A stretch of 7,471 bases of DNA, taken from the NCBI GenBank assembly GCA_014379045.1, contig JACMMK010000322.1, positions 1-7,471 on the forward strand, in the 5' to 3' direction. A program made the position numbers and the translations under genes. The notes beneath the pieces are model-generated. The model was given only the letters and a program-made list of their open reading frames with translations. It was not told the origin of the DNA and made no database searches. Of this stretch, positions 1 to 6,567 are shown in pieces. The stretch is from Burkholderiales bacterium (GTDB lineage: Bacteria > Pseudomonadota > Gammaproteobacteria > Burkholderiales > CAIKXV01). Position 1 is the first letter of the stretch. Each line of letters begins with the position of its first letter.

Positions 1-197
1 CGCAAACTCCGCGGCTGCGCGACGGGTAGCCCCAGCGCGAGCGCCCGCTGCTTCACCGCGCTCGGCGTCAGGTGCAGCCCCCGCCCCGCCGGACGATCGG
101 GTTGGGTCAGTACGCCGACGATGTGATGGCCGGCTGCGGCAAGCGCGGCGAGCGCGGCGGCGGCGAATGACGGGGTCCCGGCGAATACGAGGCGCAT
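1..197 (-). CDS. fmt: Methionyl-tRNA formyltransferase, N-terminal fragment (runs off left edge)
   Basis: Only the first 65 codons are present; the rest lies beyond the window. Fmt transfers a formyl group from 10-formyl-tetrahydrofolate to Met-tRNA(fMet) in the cytoplasm before translation initiation. The reverse-strand translation opens MRLVFAGTPSFAA, the usual start of the formyltransferase Rossmann fold. It continues with VLTQPDRPAGRG (residues 29-40), the family's conserved loop that helps bind the acceptor stem of the initiator tRNA. Then come PSAVK (45-49; many homologues have SPVK) and LPVAQPRSL (57-65). The ATG at 197 fits the family's normal N-terminus exactly. No good Shine-Dalgarno is visible. 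The gene lies 78 nt downstream of def on the same strand, the usual def-fmt pairing, so the two are probably co-transcribed. Confidence 0.96.
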   Translation of the reverse strand, partial: MRLVFAGTPSFAAAALAALAAAGHHIVGVLTQPDRPAGRGLHLTPSAVKQRALALGLPVAQPRSL

Positions 198-275
198 CGA
201 AGACAGTCGAGGCCGGGCTGCGCTTCCGTCGCCGCACTCAAGCGCGGGGCGAAATGCGCCGCTACTGGTCCTGGA

Positions 276-779
276 CTAGAGAACCTTCTGCTGCTTGCGC
301 AGCTTGCTCACGATCCGGTTGCGCTTCAACCGGGACAGATGTTCGACAAACACGATTCCCTTCAGATGATCCATTTCATGCTGCACGCAAACGGACAGCA
401 GGCCCTCGGCACGCAACTGGAACTGCTCGCCCTGCAGGTCGAGTGCTTCGACGGTTACCCGCGCCGGTCGTTCGACTTCATCGAACACGCCGGGTACCGA
501 GAGGCATCCCTCCTCGTACCCGGCAAGTTCGGAAGACGCCTCGACGAGGCGGGGGTTGATCAGCGTCAACAGCGCGTCGCGTGTCTCCGACACGTCTACA
601 ACGAGCAACTGCCGATGGCTATCGACCTGGGTCGCGGCAAGGCCGATTCCGGCGGCCGCGTACATCGTCTCGGCCATGTCGGCGGCGAGCCGACGAACCT
701 CGTCGTCGACCCGCGCGATGGGTTCGGCGATCCGATGCAGCCGTGGATCGGGATAGTTGATGATTTGTAGGAGAGCCAT
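276..779 (-). CDS. def: Peptide deformylase
   Basis: This metalloenzyme removes the formyl group from the N-terminal methionine of nascent proteins at the ribosome. At 167 aa it is full length for a type 1 bacterial deformylase. All three signature motifs are intact: GIGLAATQ (residues 44-51), EGCLSVP (90-96, Cys92 a metal ligand) and QHEMDHLKG (133-141, His134 and His138 metal ligands, Glu135 the catalytic base). The N-terminus (MALLQIINYPDPRL) matches the family start, which supports the ATG at 779, although the Shine-Dalgarno is weak. The basic C-terminal tail (LSRLKRNRIVSKLRKQQK) is typical of Gram-negative enzymes and in E. coli contacts the ribosome. The gene is transcribed divergently from the LysM gene and precedes fmt. 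Confidence 0.98.
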   Translation of the reverse strand: MALLQIINYPDPRLHRIAEPIARVDDEVRRLAADMAETMYAAAGIGLAATQVDSHRQLLVVDVSETRDALLTLINPRLVEASSELAGYEEGCLSVPGVFDEVERPARVTVEALDLQGEQFQLRAEGLLSVCVQHEMDHLKGIVFVEHLSRLKRNRIVSKLRKQQKVL

Positions 780-785
780 AATTGC

Positions 786-814
786 TTGCCAATCTAATGC
801 ATTACGCGCAGAAT
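786..814 (+). promoter_or_regulatory. Putative sigma70-type promoter for the rightward unit
   Basis: TTGCCA at 786-791 (5 of 6 matches to TTGACA) is followed after exactly 17 nt by CAGAAT at 809-814 (4 of 6 matches to TATAAT). It lies in the A/T-richest part of the divergent gap. Transcription would start near 821 and leave a leader of about 175 nt before the LysM gene. This is a motif match only. Confidence 0.35.
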
Positions 815-980
815 CTCATGCAACGTTTCAACTTCGGGCCCGCGCCGATAGGCATGTCGTGAGCGGCGTCCATTGCGACTCCGAGGGTGTCGGAAGCAGG
901 ACCGCCGGCAGCTCGAACACGTCGGTCGTGACGGCCGCGAATCTCCGAAGGTCAGAGTCCATACGCCATCGCCGCGCGAT

Positions 981-987
981 GGAGGAG
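981..987 (+). promoter_or_regulatory. Ribosome binding site deciding the LysM gene start
   Basis: GGAGGAG lies 9 nt upstream of the ATG at 997 and is the best Shine-Dalgarno in the window. It favours 997 over the in-frame ATG at 979, which would place this site inside the coding region. A weaker AGGA at 1027-1030 stands 11 nt before a further in-frame ATG at 1042. Confidence 0.65.
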
Positions 988-996
988 CCGACTGCC

Positions 997-2379
997 ATGA
1001 CGCACGCACTGCCTGATCTGCCCGGTAGGACAACCCCCTCGATGACTGCCCGCCCCGTTGCGCCGGGCGCCGTGCTGCATGTTCCAGCGCGTCTGGCTCG
1101 AACCGTCATTATATCGCTCGCGCTGGTCCTCGCCGGTACGGAAGGGGTATCGCTCGCTTCGGCGCAACCGGCGGCACCCGGGTTCGGCCAGACCGACGGG
1201 ATCCGCGCGCCGGACCGCGACGTCCCCGTGCTTCGCGATGACGCCCCGGATCGGTATGTAGTGGTTTCCGGCGACACCCTGTGGGCGATCTCAGGGCGGT
1301 TCCTGAAGGACCCGTGGCGCTGGGGCGAGCTGTGGAACATGAATCGGGACCAGATTCGCAATCCGCACCGGATCTTCCCCGGCGACGTGGTCGTGATCAA
1401 TCGGCGCGCCGCCCCCGGACAACCGATGGCGCAGTTGATCCAGGCGGAACAGACGGTTCGGTTGTCCCCCAACATCCGCATCGAGGCGCTCGGGCCCAAA
1501 GCCATTCCGGCGATTCCGCCACAGCGGATCGAGCCGTTTCTCGTGCGCCCGTTCATCGTCGAGGACGAGCAGATCGCAGCCGCCGCGACGATCGTCGAGA
1601 CCCAGGAGAACCGCGTCGTCATCGGCGCCGGCAACATCGCCTACGTCAGAGGCGTCGATGAAAAAAGCGGACGCGATTATCAGGTGTTTCGCCCGGGCGC
1701 CATTCTGGTCGACCCCGACACCAAGCAACCGCTGGGGCGCGAGGCGTTCTATCTCGGCGAGGCGCGGGTCGTTCGCTTCGGCGAGGTATCGACGGTGGAG
1801 ATCGTGCGCTCGACGCAGGAGATCGTGCTCGGTGACCGGCTGTTGCCCGTGCCACCGTCCGGATTCCCCGAGTACATCCCGCGGCCACCGGAGCGGCCGG
1901 TAGCGGGGCGCATCATCGGCGTCTACGGCCGGGCAAACGTGGTGGAAGTCGCGCAGTACGATGTCGTGACACTGAACCGTGGCGCCAAGGACGGGCTCGA
2001 GGTGGGCCATGTCCTCGCGATGTTCCGCAACCCGCTGGCGGAACGTATCTCGAATCGGCCGACGACGTTGTGGGGTCGCGTCGGCCCAACCGGGAGCGAC
2101 GAGCCCTGGCAGAATCAGTTGCGCCCGCGCGAAGAATTCAACCTCTCCGATCCGCGCAGCAGCGTGCTGTGGGGACGCGTCGGACCCGCGGGCAGGGACG
2201 TGCCCTACGGATCGCAGATGCCGTCGAAACCGAGCGTCGCCGAAACCAGTGGTACCGGTCTGCCCGAGGAACGTTACGGCGTTTTGATGGTATTTCGGAT
2301 CTTCGATCGGGTGAGCTACGCGATCATCATGGACACTTCGCGCCCGGTCAACGTCAACGACGTGGTGCGAAACCCCTGA
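997..2379 (+). CDS. tsaP: Exported LysM-domain protein, TsaP-like (type IV pilus secretin-associated)
   Basis: The protein is 460 aa from the ATG at 997. A basic N-region is followed by a hydrophobic segment (about 37-53) and an ASA-Q signal peptidase I-like site (54-57), so it should be exported. A LysM domain covers about 87-135 (YVVVSGDTLWAISGRFL, then WGELWNMNRDQIRNPHRIFPGDVVVI) and predicts peptidoglycan binding. The long C-terminal region ends in a conserved block, ERYGVLMVFRIFDRVSYAIIMDTSRPVNVNDVVRNP (from 425). Architecture and position between def and dprA match P. aeruginosa PA0020 and the TsaP family, which in Neisseria and Myxococcus links the PilQ secretin to the cell wall for type IV pilus assembly. 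That role is inferred here, since no pilus genes are in view. A loop at about 345-420 carries a partial internal duplication. The start could also be ATG 1042 (445 aa), which gives a more normal signal-peptide N-region. Confidence 0.85.
   Translation: MTHALPDLPGRTTPSMTARPVAPGAVLHVPARLARTVIISLALVLAGTEGVSLASAQPAAPGFGQTDGIRAPDRDVPVLRDDAPDRYVVVSGDTLWAISGRFLKDPWRWGELWNMNRDQIRNPHRIFPGDVVVINRRAAPGQPMAQLIQAEQTVRLSPNIRIEALGPKAIPAIPPQRIEPFLVRPFIVEDEQIAAAATIVETQENRVVIGAGNIAYVRGVDEKSGRDYQVFRPGAILVDPDTKQPLGREAFYLGEARVVRFGEVSTVEIVRSTQEIVLGDRLLPVPPSGFPEYIPRPPERPVAGRIIGVYGRANVVEVAQYDVVTLNRGAKDGLEVGHVLAMFRNPLAERISNRPTTLWGRVGPTGSDEPWQNQLRPREEFNLSDPRSSVLWGRVGPAGRDVPYGSQMPSKPSVAETSGTGLPEERYGVLMVFRIFDRVSYAIIMDTSRPVNVNDVVRNP
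2068..2208 (+). repeat. Partial internal duplication inside the TsaP-like gene
   Basis: Two in-frame copies begin at 2068 and 2167, 99 nt (33 codons) apart. They encode LWGRVGPTGSDEPW (residues 358-371) and LWGRVGPAGRDVPY (391-404). The DNA is also similar (tgtgggg-n-cgcgtcgg in both), which suggests an old duplication that has diverged. The 19 residues between the copies are not obviously repeated. Confidence 0.7.
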
Positions 2380-2552
2380 CACCCCGGCGCCGGAACGGCG
2401 GCAGGCCGGTCCGGAGCGCAGCCTCGATCGCGCTCTCCCGTGGTACTGGCTGCTCCGTGCGCGTCCGTGCCGGTAACGAAAGCGCGCGCGCCCGGCGCCT
2501 GCGCCAAGGTTGCCGGCATACCGGGCGCGGCTCGAACACCGATCGTCCAACG
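2380..2552. other. Intergenic gap between the TsaP-like gene and dprA
   Basis: These 173 bp are very GC-rich. The dprA frame happens to be open through the whole gap and back to about 2070, but this stretch has no resemblance to DprA. No intrinsic terminator with a T-run is seen, so read-through from the upstream gene into dprA is likely. A 9-bp inverted repeat near the dprA start is listed separately. Confidence 0.5.
2487..2529 (+). repeat. GC-rich inverted repeat just upstream of dprA
   Basis: The arms CGCGCCCGG (2487-2495) and CCGGGCGCG (2521-2529) are perfectly complementary over 9 bp and enclose a 25-nt loop. An alternative small hairpin, GGCG-CCTG-CGCC (2494-2505), overlaps the left arm. 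There is no T-tract, so this is not a standard terminator. The right arm ends 23 nt before the dprA ATG, so in mRNA the stem could hinder or shape ribosome access. In DNA this GC-rich, chance pairing is possible. Confidence 0.4.
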
Positions 2553-3692
2553 ATGCCCGTAGGCACTACCGCGCACCCCTGGCTTGCCGCGTTGTTCGCG
2601 CCCGCGTTGAGCGCTCGGCAACGGTGGACGTTGATCGACCAGGCCGGCCCCGGCGCCGACTGGAACACGCGCGCTCGCTACGCTGCCGGGAGTTCGAGCG
2701 CGTCGGAGGTGGGTGGGGCACTCGCGCGCGGGGCCGCAGACCCACGCGTTGCGCTGACCTTGAACTGGCTCGCGGCCGATGATCATCATCTCGTGACCGT
2801 CGATGACGTCGACTACCCGCGTCTGTTGCGCGAGATCGCCGACCCCCCGCTTGCGCTATACTTGAGGGGCAGGCGCGACCTTCTCGGGTGTCCGATGCTC
2901 GCAGTGGTCGGTAGTCGCAATCCTTCGGCGCCGGGTGTCCAGACCGCCGAGGCGTTCGCCCGGTCGCTCGCGCAGGCCGGCCTGACCATCGTCAGTGGCC
3001 TCGCGCTCGGCATCGACGCGGCCGCGCATCGGGGGGCGCTCACCGCGCCTGCGTCGACGATTGCCGTCGTCGGTACAGGATTGGACATCGTTTATCCGGT
3101 CAGGAACGGTCCGCTCGCCCAGCAGATCGCCGCGTGCGGGGCGCTGCTGTCCGAGTTTCCGCTCGGCACACCGCCATGCCCGGACCATTTTCCGCGCCGA
3201 AATCGCATTCTCAGCGGACTCTCGCTGGGCTGTGTCGTGGTCGAAGCCAACCTGCGCAGCGGGTCGCTGATCACGGCGCGACTGGCCGCCGAGCAGGGGC
3301 GCGAGGTGTTCGCGATCCCGGGTTCGATTCATTCACCGCTTGCCAAGGGCTGCCATGCGTTGATCAAGCAGGGCGCCAAGCTCACCGAAAGCGCCGCCGA
3401 CGTGCTGGAGGAACTGCGTTGGGTCGGACGTGCACCGGCAACCGAACCGACTGCAGGTCCGGACGATGCGTCGGCTTGCGCGCCGGAGGCGCTCGTGGGG
3501 GAAACTCCACAGCTTCTTGCGGCGCTGAGTTTCGATCCCATCTCTGTCGACACGCTCGTCGCACTGCTGCGGTGGCCCGCCCAGCGGGTCGCGAGCGGCC
3601 TGCTCGAGCTAGAACTGGTCGGGCGCGTCGCCCGGGTCGGGCACGGAACCTATCAGCGACTGCCGGGCGCCGGCGACGTAGCGGCGCGATGA
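2553..3692 (+). CDS. dprA: DNA processing protein DprA (Smf)
   Basis: DprA binds single-stranded DNA entering the cell during transformation, shields it and loads RecA; it acts in the cytoplasm. From the ATG at 2553 the product is 379 aa, normal for proteobacterial DprA. The order is a divergent N-terminal region (about 10-75), a Rossmann-like core (about 80-290), and a C-terminal winged-helix domain (about 316-370). Core motifs are intact: YPRLLREIADPPLALYLRG (88-106), VVGSRNPS (118-125), SGLALGIDAAAH (148-159), FPRRNRILSGLS (213-224), RSGSLITARLAAEQGREVFAIPG (235-257) and KGCHALIKQGAKL (265-277). No clear Shine-Dalgarno precedes the ATG. Upstream GTG codons in the same open frame (for example near 2454) are possible starts but would add sequence unlike DprA. 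Its neighbour is the TsaP-like gene, and both relate to DNA uptake. Confidence 0.96.
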   Translation: MPVGTTAHPWLAALFAPALSARQRWTLIDQAGPGADWNTRARYAAGSSSASEVGGALARGAADPRVALTLNWLAADDHHLVTVDDVDYPRLLREIADPPLALYLRGRRDLLGCPMLAVVGSRNPSAPGVQTAEAFARSLAQAGLTIVSGLALGIDAAAHRGALTAPASTIAVVGTGLDIVYPVRNGPLAQQIAACGALLSEFPLGTPPCPDHFPRRNRILSGLSLGCVVVEANLRSGSLITARLAAEQGREVFAIPGSIHSPLAKGCHALIKQGAKLTESAADVLEELRWVGRAPATEPTAGPDDASACAPEALVGETPQLLAALSFDPISVDTLVALLRWPAQRVASGLLELELVGRVARVGHGTYQRLPGAGDVAAR

Positions 3693-3871
3693 ACAGTGTG
3701 GTCGGCGTCGTTTTGCCAGCCAGCGCGTGGCGAACGGCGCACCCTCCGGGGACGGTCAAGCAGGTGCGCGATTCCCGCCGTCATGCGAATGCCCTTATGA
3801 TCGGCCGCTCTTTTTTTCGCGATTCGCCTGCCGTTATCGGCTGATCGCTCGATTCTTCGCTGGGACATCCC
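3693..3871. other. Gap between dprA and topB where smg would be expected
   Basis: These 179 bp hold no recognisable gene. In many Beta- and Gammaproteobacteria smg (DUF494, about 150 aa) follows dprA, but the gap is too short for it and no Smg-like peptide appears in any frame. A 51-codon ORF (3689-3844) overlaps the dprA stop as ATGA, but its product is featureless. A TATGAT hexamer at 3796-3801 could be a -10 box for topB; the best -35 at 18 nt (TTCCCG) is poor. A run of seven T at 3811-3817 lacks a convincing upstream hairpin, so I do not call a terminator. Confidence 0.5.
3862..3865 (+). promoter_or_regulatory. Modest ribosome binding site supporting a TTG start for topB
   Basis: GGGA lies 6 nt upstream of the TTG at 3872. 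An in-frame TGA at 3842-3844 limits any upstream extension to nine codons, none of them ATG or GTG. TTG is therefore the most likely initiation codon, although a CTG at 3860 cannot be excluded. Confidence 0.5.
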
Positions 3872-6556
3872 TTGGCTACTACGACCCGAAAACCGCGTAC
3901 CGAATCGACCTCCGCCACCCCGGCTGCGTCCCGGTCCCCCCGGGCCAAGGGCGCGGCCAGTGCGGCGGCGGTGCCTTCAGGCAGTTCGGGCAAGACGCTG
4001 ATCATCGCCGAGAAGCCGTCGGTCGCGAACGATATCGCCCGGGTCCTGGGCGGGTTCGAGAAGCATGCCGAATACTTCGAGAGCGAGCGTTACGTGCTCT
4101 CGTCGGCAGTTGGACATCTGCTCGAACTCATAGTGCCCGAAGAATTCGAAGTGAAACGGGGCAAGTGGTCGTTTGCGCAACTTCCGGTGATTCCGCCGCA
4201 TTTCGGCTTGAAACCGATCGAGAAAAACGAAGACCGGTTGAAGCTGCTGGTGCGACTGCTCAAGCGCAGGGATGTCACCGACCTAGTCAACGCGTGCGAC
4301 GCCGGGCGCGAGGGTGAGTTGATCTTCCGCTACATCGTGCAACACGCGAATGTCGCGAAGCCGATACGTCGTCTGTGGCTGCAGTCGATGACACCCGCGG
4401 CGATCAGGGAAGGGTTCGCGCACCTGCGCGACGACCGCGATCTGTTGCCGCTCGCCGATGCTGCGGTGTGCCGCTCGGAAGCGGACTGGCTCGTCGGCAT
4501 CAACGGCACGCGCGCGATGACTGCGTTCAACTCGAAGACCGGCGGCTTTCACAAGACGACGGTCGGCCGGGTGCAGTCGCCGACGCTGGCGATCCTCGTC
4601 GACCGCGAAGAGAAGATCAAACGCTTCGTGACGCGCCAGTATTTCGAGATCCACGCGGCGTTCGATGCCGCGGCCGGCACCTATCCGGGCCGGTGGTTCG
4701 ACGAACGATTCGCGCGGGTGAAGGACGGCGATCCGGAGTTCAAGGCCGAACGCCTGTGGGACGGTGCCCGCGCGCACGCTATCGCCGACAAGTGCCGAGG
4801 TCACCCCGGCATCGTCACCGAAGAGACGAAGCCGTCTACCCAGCTCTCGCCGCTGCTCTATGACTTGACCAGCCTGCAGCGCGAGGCCAACGGACGCTTC
4901 GGTTTCTCGGCCAAGACCACGCTGTCGATCGCGCAGGCGCTGTACGAGAAGCACAAGGCTTTGACCTACCCGCGGACCGATTCGCGCGCTCTGCCCGAGG
5001 ATTATCTCGAGACCGTCCAGGCGACGCTTGAGGCAATGGCCGACAGTAAGTATCGGAAACCGGCTGCGCAGATCCTCGCCTCCGGTTGGTTGAAGCCCAA
5101 CAAACGCATTTTCAACAATGCGAAGGTGAGCGACCACTTCGCGATCATCCCCACACCGATGACACCGAAGACGCTGTCAGAGGCCGAGGAAAAGATTTAC
5201 GACCTGGTGTCCAAACGCTTCATGGCGGTATTTTTCCCGCCTGCGGAGTATCTGCTCACTACGCGCATCACCCGCGTCCAGGATGAGCCTTTCAAGACGG
5301 AAGGCAAGGTCCTGGTCAATCCTGGGTGGCTCTCGGTCTACGGCAAGGAAGCGGCCGACGAAGAGTCGCCCACGCTTGCTGCCGTCTCCGCCGCCGAGCG
5401 TGTCGAAACGCTGTCGGTCGACACCAAGGCCGAACAGACACGTCCGCCGCCGCGCTTCAACGAAGCGACACTGCTCTCGGCGATGGAGGGTGCGGGCAAG
5501 CTGATCGATGACGAGGAACTGCGCGAGGCGATGAAGGAGCGCGGCTTGGGCACGCCTGCGACCCGCGCCGGCATCATCGAGAAACTGATCTACGAAGAGT
5601 ACGTGGTGCGCGAGGGACGCGATCTGCGGCCGACGCCGAAGGCGTTCTCGCTGATGACCCTGTTGAAAGGGCTCGATATCGCGGAGCTGTGTTCGCCCGA
5701 ATTGACCGGCGAGTGGGAATTCAAGCTCTCCGAGATGGAGCACGGCCGACTCGCGCGTCCGGCGTTCATGGAAGAGATCGCGGCGATGACCCGTCATCTC
5801 GTCGAGCGTGCGAAGAGCCACGACAACGATACGGTCCCTGGGGATTACGTCACCCTCGATGCGCCGTGCCCGAAATGCGGCGGGGTGATCAAGGAGAACT
5901 ACAAGAAGTTCCAGTGCCAGAAGTGCGATTTTTCGGTCTGGCGCATTCTTTCAGCGCGGCAGTTCGAGCCGATCGAGATCGAGCAACTCGTCGTCGCCGG
6001 CAAGATCGGGCCACTGCAGGGGTTCCGCAGCCGACTCGGACGGCCGTTCTCGGCGATGATCAAACTCAACGAAGAGTTCGCGACTGAATTCGATTTCGGC
6101 CAGTCCTCGGCCGACGGGGGCGGCGAACCGGTCGATTTTTCCGACAAGACACCGCTCGGCGAGTGCCCGAAGTGCGCCCACAAGGTGTACGACACCGGCC
6201 TTGCGTATCAGTGCGAGCGCTCGGTCGGACCCGATCGCCAGTGCGACTTCCGCTCCGGCAAGATCATCCTGCAACGCGAGATCGAATCCGAGCAGATGGT
6301 CAAGCTGCTGACGACCGGCAAGACCGATCTGCTGCACAAGTTCATTTCCAAGAAAGGCCGTCCGTTCTCGGCCTATCTGGTGCGCGGGGGCGATGGCAAG
6401 GTAAGTTTCGAGTTCGAACCGCGGGTGCCCAAGACGGCCGCGAAGCTCGTCGCAAAGGCGGCTGCCAAGAGTGCCGGCAAACCGCCCGCGGACATCGGTG
6501 CACTCCGCCCGCCCGCCAAGGCGGCAGGCACCCGCGCGCGCAAGGCAGCCGCCTAA
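3872..6556 (+). CDS. topB: DNA topoisomerase III-type (type IA) topoisomerase
   Basis: This 894-aa type IA topoisomerase cuts one DNA strand through a 5'-phosphotyrosine, passes a strand and reseals; TopB enzymes mainly decatenate and resolve recombination and replication intermediates. A basic, Ala/Ser-rich N-terminal extension (1-40) precedes the TOPRIM domain, with KTLIIAEKPSVANDIARVLG at 41-60 (catalytic Glu47) and DAGREGELIF at 143-152. The active-site motif TYPRTDSRALP (365-375) places the nucleophile at Tyr366 and the conserved Arg at 368. GLGTPATRAGIIEKL (558-572) is another family motif. The C-terminal part has two Cys4 zinc fingers (Cys666, 669, 682, 685; Cys765, 768, 781, 791). Each is followed by a topoisomerase C-terminal repeat containing GRPFSA (723-728 and 829-834). 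A Lys/Ala/Pro tail (851-894) ends the protein. E. coli TopB is 653 aa, so this is the longer, zinc-finger form, as in other Betaproteobacteria. Some pipelines may label it TopA. Confidence 0.93.
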   Translation: MATTTRKPRTESTSATPAASRSPRAKGAASAAAVPSGSSGKTLIIAEKPSVANDIARVLGGFEKHAEYFESERYVLSSAVGHLLELIVPEEFEVKRGKWSFAQLPVIPPHFGLKPIEKNEDRLKLLVRLLKRRDVTDLVNACDAGREGELIFRYIVQHANVAKPIRRLWLQSMTPAAIREGFAHLRDDRDLLPLADAAVCRSEADWLVGINGTRAMTAFNSKTGGFHKTTVGRVQSPTLAILVDREEKIKRFVTRQYFEIHAAFDAAAGTYPGRWFDERFARVKDGDPEFKAERLWDGARAHAIADKCRGHPGIVTEETKPSTQLSPLLYDLTSLQREANGRFGFSAKTTLSIAQALYEKHKALTYPRTDSRALPEDYLETVQATLEAMADSKYRKPAAQILASGWLKPNKRIFNNAKVSDHFAIIPTPMTPKTLSEAEEKIYDLVSKRFMAVFFPPAEYLLTTRITRVQDEPFKTEGKVLVNPGWLSVYGKEAADEESPTLAAVSAAERVETLSVDTKAEQTRPPPRFNEATLLSAMEGAGKLIDDEELREAMKERGLGTPATRAGIIEKLIYEEYVVREGRDLRPTPKAFSLMTLLKGLDIAELCSPELTGEWEFKLSEMEHGRLARPAFMEEIAAMTRHLVERAKSHDNDTVPGDYVTLDAPCPKCGGVIKENYKKFQCQKCDFSVWRILSARQFEPIEIEQLVVAGKIGPLQGFRSRLGRPFSAMIKLNEEFATEFDFGQSSADGGGEPVDFSDKTPLGECPKCAHKVYDTGLAYQCERSVGPDRQCDFRSGKIILQREIESEQMVKLLTTGKTDLLHKFISKKGRPFSAYLVRGGDGKVSFEFEPRVPKTAAKLVAKAAAKSAGKPPADIGALRPPAKAAGTRARKAAA

Positions 6557-6567
6557 GCGGCGGGGAC

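Larger units (their letters stand above)
780..996. other. Divergent intergenic region between def and the LysM gene
   Basis: These 217 bp separate two divergent transcription units and should hold both promoters. The def-proximal 40 bp are clearly richer in A/T than the surroundings, as expected for promoter DNA. For the rightward unit a TTGCCA/CAGAAT pair with 17-nt spacing is visible and annotated separately. For def I see only weak candidates on the minus strand (TTGAAA or TTGCAT as a -35 box, without a convincing -10 at proper spacing). From about 820 to 980 the DNA is GC-rich and would be leader if that promoter is used. No conserved RNA, ORF with recognisable product or terminator was seen in it. 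Confidence 0.6.

Noticed and set aside
339..770. 143-codon plus-strand open frame opposite def
   Set aside because: It is the complement of a deformylase gene with all catalytic motifs; no independent evidence of coding.
757..996. Extending the LysM protein upstream to an ATG at 757 or 979
   Set aside because: The added residues are not signal-peptide-like, the 757 start would overlap def, and the strong GGAGGAG site points to ATG 997.
1291..2550. 419-codon open frame on the minus strand opposite the TsaP-like gene
   Set aside because: It is antisense to a well-supported coding gene, Arg/Asp/His-rich without recognisable motifs, and of the kind expected opposite high-GC genes.
2070..2552. 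Upstream extension of the dprA frame into the TsaP-like gene
   Set aside because: The frame is open by chance of high GC content. The extra 161 residues do not resemble DprA, and the ATG at 2553 gives a normal-length protein.
3801..3820. Possible intrinsic terminator before topB (CGGCCG followed by seven T)
   Set aside because: CGGCCG is a zero-loop palindrome and no other stem precedes the T-run, so a terminator hairpin cannot form convincingly.
3767..3825. Short direct repeat CGCGATTC at 3767-3774 and 3818-3825
   Set aside because: Eight bases in a short GC-rich gap is within chance, with no symmetry or further copies suggesting a binding site.
4283..5137. 284-codon open frame on the minus strand opposite topB
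   Set aside because: It lies wholly within the conserved topoisomerase core. Composition is typical of a GC-rich antisense shadow (Arg/Leu/Gly-rich), with no motif or ribosome binding site.
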